Shown here one piece after another: positions 22,774 to 31,558 of a stretch of 64,000 bases of DNA; position 1 is the first letter of the stretch; every line of letters begins with the position of its first letter. Position numbers and translations under genes: made by a program. The stretch lies in contig NZ_CP072113.1 of NCBI RefSeq assembly GCF_017654605.1, forward strand, positions 1,550,001-1,614,000, given 5' to 3'. The DNA is from Yimella sp. cx-51. GTDB taxonomy: Bacteria > Actinomycetota > Actinomycetes > Actinomycetales > Dermatophilaceae. The notes under the pieces were generated by a model, which had not been told where the DNA came from, ran no database searches, and saw only the letters and a list, made by a program, of their open reading frames with translations.

Positions 22774-23823
22774 GTGCGCCGTTCCACCCGCCTGCTCGCT
22801 GCAGGCGCTCTTTCCGCCGTCGTCCTGTCCGGCTGTGGCGACGAATCCAGCAGCAGCAAGTCGAGCACGGCAGCCAGTTCAGCCGCCTCGCCGCTCACCG
22901 TCGCCGCCGACAAGGTCGCGCCGATGAACGCGATCAAGGTCGACACCAAGAACGCCAAGGCGCCCAAGGTCACCCTGGCCAAGAAGCCCTTCCAGGTGAA
23001 CAAGACCACGGTCACCACCGTCAGCAAGGGCACCGGTGCGGCGGTCAAGCCGACCGACATCGCCTACGTCAGTTACGTCGCTGTGAACGGCACTGATGGC
23101 AAGCAGTTGGTCAACACCTACGACAAGCCCGATGTCGCGGTGCTCATGGACGACAAGACGCAGTTCCCGGGTCTGGTGACCGCGCTCAAGGGCGCCACCA
23201 CGGGTTCGGTGCTCGACGTCGCCATCCCGCCGGCCGAAGGTTTCGGCGGCGCGGGTAGCCAGGCGCTGGGCGTTACCGCCAAGGACACCCTGATCTTCCG
23301 CATGACCGTCAAGGGTGCGGCAGCACCGCTGGACAAGCCGGACGGTACCGCCGTCGCGCCGAAGGCCGACCTGCCGACTGTCGTCGTGAGTGACGGCAAC
23401 CAGAGCAAGAAGGCCGCCACGATCACCATGCCGAAGAAGGACGGCAAGGTGGTCAAAGCTCCGACCAAGCTGGTGTCGCAGGACCTCCTGGCCGGAAAGG
23501 GCCGCAAGATCGTCGCCGGCCAGACCGTGCGCCTGCGCTACACCGGTGTGATCTGGGATTCGGGCAAGGCCTTCGACTCCTCCGCGGTCAGCGGTAAGGG
23601 TGAGACGGTCGACTTCCCGATGACCAAGGCCGACCCGAAGAACCCCGCAGCAGGCGGAATGATCCCCGGTTTCGTCGACGGCATCGTCGGCAAGACCGTG
23701 GGCAGCCGTGTGCTCATCGTGATCCCGCCGGCACAGGGCTACGGCTCGACCGGTAACACCCAGGCCGGAATCAAGGGCACCGACACCCTTGTCTTCGTCG
23801 TCGACGTCCTCGCTGCACTGTAA
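22774..23823 (+). CDS. Lipoprotein with two FKBP-type peptidyl-prolyl isomerase domains
   Basis: This 349-residue exported protein has a signal peptide ending in the lipobox LSGC (Cys21) and a Ser-rich linker, so it is anchored outside the membrane. Two FKBP folds follow. The first is divergent (about residues 75-185, FPGLVTALKGATTGSVLDV). The second, about residues 230-349, keeps the usual core (GMIPGFVDGIVGKTVGSRV and IPPAQGYG). It probably assists folding of secreted proteins. The GTG start fits the signal peptide. A cytoplasmic FKBP gene follows 12 bases later. Confidence 0.92.
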   Translation: MRRSTRLLAAGALSAVVLSGCGDESSSSKSSTAASSAASPLTVAADKVAPMNAIKVDTKNAKAPKVTLAKKPFQVNKTTVTTVSKGTGAAVKPTDIAYVSYVAVNGTDGKQLVNTYDKPDVAVLMDDKTQFPGLVTALKGATTGSVLDVAIPPAEGFGGAGSQALGVTAKDTLIFRMTVKGAAAPLDKPDGTAVAPKADLPTVVVSDGNQSKKAATITMPKKDGKVVKAPTKLVSQDLLAGKGRKIVAGQTVRLRYTGVIWDSGKAFDSSAVSGKGETVDFPMTKADPKNPAAGGMIPGFVDGIVGKTVGSRVLIVIPPAQGYGSTGNTQAGIKGTDTLVFVVDVLAAL

Positions 23824-23835
23824 GGAAATTGCTAC

Positions 23836-24255
23836 ATGTCTTTCGACCCGAATACCACCAAGCCGGAGATCGACTTCCCGGGCGACAACCCGCCCACCGA
23901 GTTGCTCATCGAGGACATCACCGAAGGTGAGGGCCGCGCTGCTGAAGCCGGCGACATCGTCAAGGCGCACTACGTCGGTGTTGCCTGGTCGACCGGTGAA
24001 GAGTTCGACGCATCCTGGAACCGCGGCGCACCGCTGGACTTCCAGGTGGGCGTCGGCCAGGTCATCCAGGGCTGGGACCAGGGCATTGTCGGCATGAAGC
24101 CGGGCGGACGCCGCAAGCTCACCATCCCGCCGGAGCTCGGCTACGGCGCGCGCGGTGCCGGCGGCGCAATCGGCCCCAACGAGACGCTGATCTTCGTGGT
24201 CGACCTCGTGTCGGCCAGCAAGCGCGGCGCCGGATCGGCCTTCGGCCTGCGCTGA
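23836..24255 (+). CDS. FKBP-type peptidyl-prolyl cis-trans isomerase, cytoplasmic
   Basis: This 139-residue single-domain FKBP lacks a signal peptide. Active-site features include GWDQGIVGMKPGGRRKLTIPPELGYG and the final strand ETLIFVVDLV. An AAGGAAA ribosome site lies just before the ATG. It is cotranscribed with the lipoprotein FKBP, giving one isomerase on each side of the membrane. A strong hairpin terminator follows at 24274. Confidence 0.95.
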   Translation: MSFDPNTTKPEIDFPGDNPPTELLIEDITEGEGRAAEAGDIVKAHYVGVAWSTGEEFDASWNRGAPLDFQVGVGQVIQGWDQGIVGMKPGGRRKLTIPPELGYGARGAGGAIGPNETLIFVVDLVSASKRGAGSAFGLR

Positions 24256-24273
24256 GGCTCACGAGTCACGCAA

Positions 24274-24309
24274 CGAAGCGACCCACGACTGATGTCGTGG
24301 GTCGCTTCG
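24274..24309. terminator. Hairpin terminator after the FKBP operon
   Basis: A perfect 16-bp inverted repeat (24274-24289 and 24294-24309) with the four-base loop TGAT separates the FKBP operon from the convergent DUF3866 gene. There is no T-run, as is common in actinobacteria, and the symmetry lets it serve both strands. Confidence 0.8.
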
Positions 24310-24357
24310 CGTCGGGGACCGGTTTGACGATCAGCACGTCCAGGGCGATCAGCATGT

Positions 24358-25452
24358 TCAGTCGGTGGGACCGATCATCGCCGCGTGCCGACCTGATGCC
24401 GCCGCGGCGAGGAACGAGGCGGGGTCGGCGTCCAGGTCTCGGCCCATCGTGCGCAACGGAACGGGGGATTCGCGCAAGGCATCGAGCAGGCCATCCACGC
24501 GCACATCGATCCTGGTGAGGCGCTGCTGCGAAGCAGTGACCATGTCATCGGCCTGAGCCGACACCTTCGCGCCGAAATCGCCGGGCAACTGAGGCACAGG
24601 CAGCTCGGCAGACACGAGAGCCACCCTCGTGTAGGCGGTGCGACTGTGGTGGGAGATACCGAGGTGTCGCTCCCGGGCATCCGCCTGGGAGACCCGCAAT
24701 CCAGCCACGGCTCGACCGCCGAGGATGTGTGCGGCGTTGAGCGCTTCGCCGGCGGAGGTGCCGGAAAAGCCCCAGCGCGTGCCGGTGCCGAGGTTGCCGG
24801 GGCCCTGACTCACGATCGCCACATCGGCGTCCAACACCAGGCGCGCGGCGAGCAGACCGGTGTGCACGTTCACTGCTTCCAGGTCGCCACCGAAGGCCTG
24901 ACCCACGGTCACCACCCCCGCCAGCCAGCCGGCCTCACGGAGACCGTCGAGGGTGCGAGAGAAGGACGCCGGCAGCGCGCCGCCGTCGGTCATCACATAC
25001 GCAGCCTTGAGTTGAGGTCGATACTCTCGCAGGCCCGCCAGCACGGCCGGGAGCGCTGAATGCAGGTCGGCGGTGACCACCGGCATGCCCGCAAGATCGC
25101 CGGCGTCCTGCAAGGCCTCGTAGTGCGGACTCTCCTGCTCGTCGACGCCGAGCACCATCATCTGCAGTGGGGTGTACCGCGCCTTCACGATGTGACCGGG
25201 CGAAGGCTGCGGCACCGGCGGCAGGCGATCGGGGATGGCGACCACCATCGCCGCGCCACCAGTGCCCAGTTGCCGGTCGATCGCGTTGGTGTTGAGCAGC
25301 ACGCGGTCACCTTCGACCAGCTCGCCGACAACGTCGAGATAGGCGAGTGCACGCACCGGCACATCAACGCCCGTCACCTCGACCAGCACCTGTTGCACCT
25401 GCCCCCAGCGCGCGTCGACGCCGACGACGATGCCCTCCCGCCACGTGATCAC
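24358..25452 (-). CDS. DUF3866 family protein
   Basis: This 364-residue protein matches the actinobacterial DUF3866 family as I recall it: an N-terminal small beta domain (VVGVDARWGQVQQVLVEVTG) and a core with YVMTDGGALPASFSRTLDGL, SQGPGNLGTGTRWGFSG and HHSRTAYTRV. No biochemical role is established. The GTG start at 25452 is chosen because a TAGTGT box ends 7 bases upstream; the longer frame is a shadow of pafB. It is divergent from pafB across a 42-base gap, so the two may be co-regulated. Confidence 0.85.
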   Translation of the reverse strand: MITWREGIVVGVDARWGQVQQVLVEVTGVDVPVRALAYLDVVGELVEGDRVLLNTNAIDRQLGTGGAAMVVAIPDRLPPVPQPSPGHIVKARYTPLQMMVLGVDEQESPHYEALQDAGDLAGMPVVTADLHSALPAVLAGLREYRPQLKAAYVMTDGGALPASFSRTLDGLREAGWLAGVVTVGQAFGGDLEAVNVHTGLLAARLVLDADVAIVSQGPGNLGTGTRWGFSGTSAGEALNAAHILGGRAVAGLRVSQADARERHLGISHHSRTAYTRVALVSAELPVPQLPGDFGAKVSAQADDMVTASQQRLTRIDVRVDGLLDALRESPVPLRTMGRDLDADPASFLAAAASGRHAAMIGPTD

Positions 25453-25459
25453 GCCTCGT

Positions 25460-25487
25460 ACACTAGTGCGAGTCGATGGGATAGTTT
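25460..25487. promoter_or_regulatory. Divergent leaderless promoters of the DUF3866 gene and pafB
   Basis: TAGTGT on the minus strand (25465 to 25460) ends 7 bases before GTG 25452. TAGTTT on the plus strand (25482-25487) ends 7 bases before ATG 25495. The whole intergenic space is 42 bases. Confidence 0.6.
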
Positions 25488-25494
25488 CGTTCCC

Positions 25495-26478
25495 ATGAGC
25501 CCCTCGTCCCCAGCGGCCAAGACCGAGCGGCTGCTCAACCTGGTGATCTGCCTGCTCTACACGCGGCAGCCGCTCAGCAAGCAGCGCATCCGGCAGGCCG
25601 TGCCTCAATACGGCGAAGCCGCGTCGGACGAAGCCTTCGACCGGATGTTCGAGCGCGACAAGGACGAACTGCGCGATCTGGGCATTCCGCTGCGCGCCGA
25701 GGTGGTCGACCCGCTCTTCGAGGACGAAACCGGTTATCGCATCGATCGTCGTGAGTACGCCCTGCCGGAGCTGCACTTCGAGCCCGACGAGCTCGCGGTG
25801 CTCGGCCTCGCCAGTCGCACCTGGCAGCAGGCCAGCCTCGCCGGTCCGGCCGCGAGCGCGCTGCGCAAGTTGGAGGCGGCCGATGTGCAACGTGACGAGG
25901 GCACCCTCGTCGGTCTCGAACCGCGGGTGCGCACCGCCGAGCCGGCTTTCCCGGCCATGAAGGACGCGCTCGTGCGCCGCACGACGGTGCAGTTCGCGTA
26001 TCGCAAACCCGATGGTTCGGTCTCCGATCGTCGACTCCAGCCGTGGGCGGTCACCAACTGGCACGGACGCTGGTACGTCTCCGGTTTTGACCTCGACCGC
26101 GATGCGCCACGAGTCTTCCGGCTCGGTCGCGTCGAAGGGGCGGTGCGCAGCCAGGGTCGCGCGGGCGCCTACGAGATCCCCGACGACCACGACGCGCTCC
26201 GCGCGATCCGCGGCAGCGAGGTGGAGCGCGAACCGCAGCCGGCGATCCTGCACGTCCTCACCGGCAGCGGTCATGCGCTGCGTCGGCGGGCCCGCACCAC
26301 CGGCGAAGTGGACGACCGCTGGACCCAGATCGACATCGACTACACCGACACCGAGATCTTCGCCGACCAGATCGCCGGCTACGGACCCGCCGTGATCGTG
26401 CTCCAGCCAGGCGATCTGCGCGATGCCGTCGTCCGGCGTCTGCGCGGCGCCTCCGAACGCAACCAGGAGAGCATCTGA
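25495..26478 (+). CDS. pafB: WYL-domain transcriptional regulator PafB
   Basis: PafB forms a dimer with PafC that activates the RecA/LexA-independent DNA-damage response in mycobacteria. This 327-residue protein has an N-terminal winged helix (about residues 1-75), a middle region, and a WYL domain in which the usual motif appears as GRWYVSGFDLDRDAPRVFRLGR. The WYL fold is thought to bind a nucleic-acid ligand made during damage. The ATG is preceded by the TAGTTT leaderless box. The stop overlaps the pafC start (TGATG). Confidence 0.93.
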   Translation: MSPSSPAAKTERLLNLVICLLYTRQPLSKQRIRQAVPQYGEAASDEAFDRMFERDKDELRDLGIPLRAEVVDPLFEDETGYRIDRREYALPELHFEPDELAVLGLASRTWQQASLAGPAASALRKLEAADVQRDEGTLVGLEPRVRTAEPAFPAMKDALVRRTTVQFAYRKPDGSVSDRRLQPWAVTNWHGRWYVSGFDLDRDAPRVFRLGRVEGAVRSQGRAGAYEIPDDHDALRAIRGSEVEREPQPAILHVLTGSGHALRRRARTTGEVDDRWTQIDIDYTDTEIFADQIAGYGPAVIVLQPGDLRDAVVRRLRGASERNQESI

Positions 26479-27434
26479 TGGCCGCCGAGAGCGCGACCCA
26501 GCGTCTGGCCCGGCTTCTGACGATGGTGCCGTGGCTCATGCACCGCCAGGGCATCGACATCGAGCAGGCTGCCCGCGAACTCGACGTCAGCCCGGCGCAG
26601 GTCGAGGCCGATTTGAGTCTGCTTTTCGTGTGCGGCACGCCCGGGCACATGCCCGACGACCTCATCGAGGCCGAATGGGAAGGCGGGAAGGTCTTCCTGG
26701 GTAATGCCGACACCATCGCCCGGCCGCTGCGCCTCGGCGTCGACGAGGCCCTCGCGCTCATCGTGGGCCTGCGCACCTTGGCAGCCGTCCCAGGACTGGG
26801 GGAGCGGGACGCCATTGACCGGGCCCTCGCCAAACTCATCGACGCCGCCGGTGATGTCTCCGACGTCTCCGACCGTGTCCGCATCACCCCGGCTTCAGGC
26901 ACCGACTGGCTCGCTGTCATCCGCACCGCGATCAGTGATCGTCGCCGCCTGCATTTGCGCTACCTGGTCGCTGCCCGCGACGAGAGCACCGAACGCGATG
27001 TCGACCCGATGCGGGTGCTGCTGATGGACGACCACTGGTACCTCGAGGGCTGGTGCCATCGCGCGGACGGCGTCCGCATGTTCCGACTCGACCGCATCGA
27101 TGATCTGCAGGTGCTCGACCAGGACGGCACCCCACCGGCCGGTGTGGCTCCCCGCGAACTGGGCGATTCGGTATTCTCCCCGGTAGCGGATGCGGTCACG
27201 GTGCGACTGGAACTCCAGCCGGGTGCGTCCTGGGTGGTCGACTACTACCCGGTCGACAGCAGCGAACGGCGCGAGGACGGATCCCTGGTGGCAACGCTGC
27301 GCACCAGCGATCTGCACTGGGTGCGCCAACTCGTATGGCGCCTCGGCGGATCCGCGACCGTGCTCGAACCCGCACACCTGCGCGCCACCGTGCACACCGG
27401 CGCCGTTGAGGCCCTGCGGGCCTACTCGACCTGA
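26478..27434 (+). CDS. pafC: WYL-domain transcriptional regulator PafC
   Basis: This 318-residue partner of PafB has the same layout: winged helix (about residues 1-65, with an RQGIDIEQAARELDVSPAQVEADL recognition region), a middle linker, and a WYL domain with HWYLEGWCHRADGVRMFRLDRID. Its start overlaps the pafB stop, so the two subunits are made together. TatA follows after an 87-base leader with its own promoter. The order pafB-pafC-tatA-tatC-helY matches Mycobacterium and supports the naming. Confidence 0.93.
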   Translation: MAAESATQRLARLLTMVPWLMHRQGIDIEQAARELDVSPAQVEADLSLLFVCGTPGHMPDDLIEAEWEGGKVFLGNADTIARPLRLGVDEALALIVGLRTLAAVPGLGERDAIDRALAKLIDAAGDVSDVSDRVRITPASGTDWLAVIRTAISDRRRLHLRYLVAARDESTERDVDPMRVLLMDDHWYLEGWCHRADGVRMFRLDRIDDLQVLDQDGTPPAGVAPRELGDSVFSPVADAVTVRLELQPGASWVVDYYPVDSSERREDGSLVATLRTSDLHWVRQLVWRLGGSATVLEPAHLRATVHTGAVEALRAYST

Positions 27435-27457
27435 TGAGCCAATCCGCGCCCGTCGCG

Positions 27458-27513
27458 TAGACTCGGCAAGGCTCTTAACATCGGGCGCGCGAGCGCCCAT
27501 CATCTCCGGAGGA
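27458..27513 (+). promoter_or_regulatory. tatA promoter and leader hairpin
   Basis: A TAGACT -10 box (27458-27463) is followed by a compact hairpin, GGGCGC-GCGA-GCGCCC, at about 27484-27499. The ribosome site GGAGGA (27508-27513) then lies 8 bases before the tatA ATG. The hairpin sits just upstream of the ribosome site and may affect its access. Confidence 0.5.
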
Positions 27514-27521
27514 TCTCCTTC

Positions 27522-27830
27522 ATGTTCCGTGGCGCGTTCCAGCCTTGGCACCTGCTCATTCTCGTGATCGTGATCGTGATCGTCTTCGGTTGGAAGCGAC
27601 TCCCGGACGCGGCCCGTTCGCTCGGCCGTTCGGCTCGCATCCTCAAGAGCGAGATGGACGAGATGAAGAGCGAGAACGGTTCGTCGGCCTCCAAGGAGAC
27701 CGTGAACGGTGAGACGGTCGAGGAATCCGAGGCACGGATCAAGCGTGAGGACGGGCAGCACCGTTCGGCGCAAGCCGGCCACCCGGACGGTTACCCGCAG
27801 CGTCCGACCGACCAGAACCCCTCGGCCTGA
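27522..27830 (+). CDS. tatA: Sec-independent protein translocase subunit TatA
   Basis: TatA polymerises to form the path for folded proteins with twin-arginine signals. This 102-residue protein has one N-terminal membrane helix (about residues 8-25, [13 protein letters not shown]), the hinge [15 protein letters not shown] and an amphipathic helix, followed by a charged tail. A strong GGAGGA site lies 8 bases before the ATG. It is followed by tatC after 33 bases; no tatB is seen in the window. Confidence 0.95.
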   Translation: MFRGAFQPWHLLILVIVIVIVFGWKRLPDAARSLGRSARILKSEMDEMKSENGSSASKETVNGETVEESEARIKREDGQHRSAQAGHPDGYPQRPTDQNPSA

Positions 27831-27863
27831 CGCCGCCGCACGAGTTTCTGAGCAACCCCACAG

Positions 27864-28724
27864 ATGGCCCTACTCGGTCGAAAGGACAATCCGGATGCCC
27901 GGATGTCCTTGGGCGAACACTTCCGTGAGTTCCGTCGGCGTGCCCTCGTCGCGGTGCTCGCGATCATCGCGGGAGCGTTCCTCGGCTGGATGTTGTTCGA
28001 CCCGATCAAGTGGAACCTCTTCGGGCAGCGCATCGACAACCAGGGCATCTTCAACTGGCTCAAGGAGCCGTTGACTCAGGTCGCGAGCACGCGTCGACAC
28101 CCCGAGGACGTCAACCTCAACTTCGGCGGCAAGGGCGTGACGAGCGCCTTCGAGATCAAGCTCAAGATCGCGCTCTGGGTCGGTCTCATCGTCTCCAGCC
28201 CGGTGTGGCTGTGGCAGATCTGGGGCTTCCTGGCCCCCGGACTGACCAAGAGGGAGAAGCGCATCTCGCGCCTCTTCCTCGCTGCTGCTGTTCCGCTCTT
28301 CGTCGCGGGCTGCTGGGTGGCCACCCTCGTCCTGCCCAACGCGGTGCGCTTCCTCATCGGCGTCACCCCGGACGACGCAGTCAACTACCAGGACGGCAGC
28401 GCCTACATCACCTTCGTCACCCGGTTCATCCTGGTGTTCGGCATCGCCTTCCTGCTGCCGGTCTTCCTCGTCGGCCTGAACGCCGTCGGCGTGCTGCCCG
28501 CACACGTGATGATCAAGGGCTGGCGCGTGGCGGTGCTGCTGATCTTCGTCTTCGCCGCGGTGATGAGCCCGAGCCCGGACGCGTGGTCGATGCTCGCGCT
28601 CGCTCTCCCCATGGTCGCGCTCTTCTACTTAGCGGTCGGCATCGGCGCGATCCTGGACAAACGACGCGGTAAGAAGCGTCCCGAGTGGCTCGACGTGTCC
28701 GACGGCGACGCCTCCGCCCTCTGA
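27864..28724 (+). CDS. tatC: Sec-independent protein translocase subunit TatC
   Basis: TatC is the receptor for twin-arginine signal peptides. The 286-residue protein has the conserved start MSLGEHFREFRRRAL, six membrane helices, and the loop region YQDGSAYITFVTRFILVFGIAF. An internal periplasmic loop (about residues 55-90) precedes FEIKLKIALWVGLIVSSPVWLWQIW. It forms an operon with tatA. HelY follows 27 bases later with a separate leaderless promoter. Confidence 0.96.
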   Translation: MALLGRKDNPDARMSLGEHFREFRRRALVAVLAIIAGAFLGWMLFDPIKWNLFGQRIDNQGIFNWLKEPLTQVASTRRHPEDVNLNFGGKGVTSAFEIKLKIALWVGLIVSSPVWLWQIWGFLAPGLTKREKRISRLFLAAAVPLFVAGCWVATLVLPNAVRFLIGVTPDDAVNYQDGSAYITFVTRFILVFGIAFLLPVFLVGLNAVGVLPAHVMIKGWRVAVLLIFVFAAVMSPSPDAWSMLALALPMVALFYLAVGIGAILDKRRGKKRPEWLDVSDGDASAL

Positions 28725-28738
28725 GCGTAGCCGTTAAC

Positions 28739-28744
28739 TAGGCT
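28739..28744 (+). promoter_or_regulatory. Leaderless -10 box of helY
   Basis: TAGGCT ends 7 bases before the helY ATG at 28752. It is the same hexamer and spacing as before the site-2 protease gene at 4954. Confidence 0.55.
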
Positions 28745-28751
28745 CGGGCGC

Positions 28752-31520
28752 ATGCCCGCATCGACGACTGACAGCACCACGCGGCGGCCCTTCGACAGCA
28801 CGCATCTGGAGCGGTTCGCGCAGGGTTACGACTTCCCGCTCGACGATTTCCAGCGTCGCGGCTGCGAGGCGGTGCAGGCAGGACGCGGCGCACTGGTCGC
28901 GGCGCCGACCGGTGCGGGTAAGACGGTCGTGGGTGAGTTCGCGGCCTATCTCGCCCTGCAGACCGGCCGCAAGACCTTTTACACCACCCCCATCAAGGCG
29001 TTGTCGAACCAGAAGTACGCCGACCTGGTGGCCCGTCACGGCAGCTCCAAGGTCGGTCTGCTGACCGGCGACTCCTCGATCAACGGCGAGGCGCCCATCG
29101 TGGTGATGACCACCGAGGTGCTGCGCAACATGCTGTACGCCGGCTCCGGCACGCTCGATGGTCTCGGGTTCGTGGTGATGGACGAGGTGCACTACCTCGC
29201 CGATCGCTTCCGCGGCGCAGTGTGGGAGGAAGTGATCATCCAGCTGCCGCAGACCGTGCAGCTCGTCTCCTTGTCGGCCACGGTCAGCAACGCCGAGGAG
29301 TTCGGCGACTGGTTGCGCACGGTGCGTGGCGACACCGAGGTGGTGGTCGAGGAACACCGGCCGGTGCCGCTGTGGCAGCACATGATGGTCGGCCAGCACA
29401 TCGTCGACCTCTTCGCCGAACAGGATCACGAGAAGCGGGTCAATCCCGAACTGCGGCAGCGGATCTCCGCGTTCCGGCAGCGCAACGATCCCCGTGGCGT
29501 CCGCATGGACGCCGGCGCTCCACGTGGCCGACGAGGTAAGCCCGCGAAGGGGCCGATCGGTCCCGTGCGCGGCGGACGTCCGTCACGCGGCCCGAGCCGG
29601 GCCGAGGTCATCGAGGCGCTCGACAAGGAAGGTCTGCTGCCGGCGATCACGTTCATCTTCAGCCGGGTGGGCTGCGAATCAGCGGTCTCCCAATTGTTGG
29701 CCTGGGGCATCCGGCTCATTCCGCCGCAGGAGGGCGAGCGCATCCGCCGCCTGGTCGAGGAGCGCATCGCCACCCTGCCCGAGGAAGACCTTGCGGTGCT
29801 GGGCTACTACGACTTCGTCGAAGGCCTCACCCGCGGTTTCGCCGCCCACCACGCCGGAATGCTCCCCACCTTCCGCGAGATCGTGGAAGAACTCTTCTCC
29901 GCCGGCCGCATCCAGGCGATCTTCGCCACCGAGACGCTCGCGCTCGGCATCAACATGCCGGCGCGCACCGTCGTCCTGGAGAAGCTGGTGAAGTTCAACG
30001 GCGAGGCTCATGTGCCGGTCACCCCGGCCGAATACACCCAGCTCACCGGGCGCGCCGGTCGCCGCGGCATCGACATCGAGGGCCACGCGGTGGTCCTCTT
30101 CGGTCGCGACGTGGACCCCGAGGCAGTCGCGGGCCTCGCGAGCACCCGCACCTACCCGCTCAACTCCAGTTTCGTGCCCACCTCCAACATGGCCGTCAAC
30201 CTCGTCGACCGGCTGGGTCGCGGGCCCGCCCGCGAGACCTTGGAGTCGTCCTTCGCGCAGTTCCAGGCCGACCGTTCGGTCGTGGGTCACGCCCGCTCGA
30301 TCAAGCGCAATGACGAAGCGCTCGAGGGTTATGCCGAGGCGATGCGTTGCCACCTGGGCGACTTCGAGGAGTACGCCGCCCTACGCCGCGAGCTGTCCGA
30401 CGTCGAGAAGCAACTGAGCCGGCGTACAACTGCGGCCAACACAGCGGCTGCCGCGGTGTCCCTGTCGAAGCTGGCGATCGGCGATGTGATCCGGGTGCCC
30501 GAGGGACGGCGCACCGGCCTGGCGGTGGTGCTCTCGATGGACGCTCCGCGGCGCGGCCTCGCCCAGCCGTTCGTGCTCACCACCAACGGCCGCACCACCC
30601 GGCTCACCGAGTCCGACGTCAAGGGGCCCGTGCACACCATCGGGTCGATCGCCGTGCCCAAGCGGTTCAACCATCGCGACCGCAGGGCACGCGCCGACCT
30701 CGCCTCCACCCTGCGGATCAAGATGCGCGATGCCCGCGACACCCGGGCCGAAGCACCCGACAACGCCGAGTTGCGCCGGCTGAACGGTGAGATCGGCACG
30801 CTGCGCGAGAAGATCCGCAAACATCCCTGTCACGACTGTCCCTATCGGGAGCAGCACGCGCGGTGGGCGGAGCGTTGGTGGAAGCTGCGCCGCGAGACCG
30901 ATGGGCTGCAGCGCATGGTCGACGGCCGCACCCACAGCGTCGCGCGTACTTTCGAGCGGGTCTGTGACCAGCTGGCCGAGCTCGGCTTCCTCAGTTCGGA
31001 CGGGCAGAGCGTCACCACCGACGGGCGCACCTTGCAGAACATCTACGCCGAGAAAGACCTCCTGGTCGCCGAGTGTTTGCGCCAGGACGTCTGGAAGGGC
31101 ATGGACGCGCCGTCGCTGGCTGCGGCGTTGTCGGCGCTCATCCACAAGTCGCGCAGCAAGGACGGTCCCGACCCTGATCCCAAGATGCCGAACCGCGACG
31201 TCGCCGAGGCGATCGAGCGGCAGAAGGACGTCTGGGAGGGTCTGGTCGACCTCGCGCAGCGCCACCAGCTCGCGCCGATGGCCGAGCCCGATGCCGGCAT
31301 CGCCTGGCCGATCCACCGATGGGCATCGGGTCAAAGGCTGGACGTGGTGCTGCGTGGCAGCGAACTCACTGCGGGCGATTTCGTGCGCCGCTGCAAGCAA
31401 CTGGTCGACCTGCTCGATCAACTCGCCGACCTCGACGGATATCCCTCGATCTCCACCACCGCCAAACGAGCCGTCGACCAGATCATGCGCGGCGTGGTCG
31501 CAGCGGACCGCCTCGACTAA
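28752..31520 (+). CDS. helY: DEAD/DEAH-box (Ski2-like) helicase HelY
   Basis: This 922-residue superfamily 2 helicase resembles the exosome helicases Ski2/Mtr4. Motif I is APTGAGKT near residue 55, motif II is the DEVH form (VVMDEVHYLAD), motif III is SATVSN, and motif VI is QLTGRAGRRGID. The C-terminal DSHCT-type region extends past residue 600. A basic Arg/Gly/Pro-rich insert lies between the two RecA-like domains at about residues 240-285. It probably remodels RNA, although the bacterial role is not settled. The position after tatC matches Mycobacterium. Confidence 0.94.
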   Translation: MPASTTDSTTRRPFDSTHLERFAQGYDFPLDDFQRRGCEAVQAGRGALVAAPTGAGKTVVGEFAAYLALQTGRKTFYTTPIKALSNQKYADLVARHGSSKVGLLTGDSSINGEAPIVVMTTEVLRNMLYAGSGTLDGLGFVVMDEVHYLADRFRGAVWEEVIIQLPQTVQLVSLSATVSNAEEFGDWLRTVRGDTEVVVEEHRPVPLWQHMMVGQHIVDLFAEQDHEKRVNPELRQRISAFRQRNDPRGVRMDAGAPRGRRGKPAKGPIGPVRGGRPSRGPSRAEVIEALDKEGLLPAITFIFSRVGCESAVSQLLAWGIRLIPPQEGERIRRLVEERIATLPEEDLAVLGYYDFVEGLTRGFAAHHAGMLPTFREIVEELFSAGRIQAIFATETLALGINMPARTVVLEKLVKFNGEAHVPVTPAEYTQLTGRAGRRGIDIEGHAVVLFGRDVDPEAVAGLASTRTYPLNSSFVPTSNMAVNLVDRLGRGPARETLESSFAQFQADRSVVGHARSIKRNDEALEGYAEAMRCHLGDFEEYAALRRELSDVEKQLSRRTTAANTAAAAVSLSKLAIGDVIRVPEGRRTGLAVVLSMDAPRRGLAQPFVLTTNGRTTRLTESDVKGPVHTIGSIAVPKRFNHRDRRARADLASTLRIKMRDARDTRAEAPDNAELRRLNGEIGTLREKIRKHPCHDCPYREQHARWAERWWKLRRETDGLQRMVDGRTHSVARTFERVCDQLAELGFLSSDGQSVTTDGRTLQNIYAEKDLLVAECLRQDVWKGMDAPSLAAALSALIHKSRSKDGPDPDPKMPNRDVAEAIERQKDVWEGLVDLAQRHQLAPMAEPDAGIAWPIHRWASGQRLDVVLRGSELTAGDFVRRCKQLVDLLDQLADLDGYPSISTTAKRAVDQIMRGVVAADRLD

Positions 31521-31558
31521 TCCCCGGCGATGGAGCTCGGCTCTGCCATGATGAAGTC

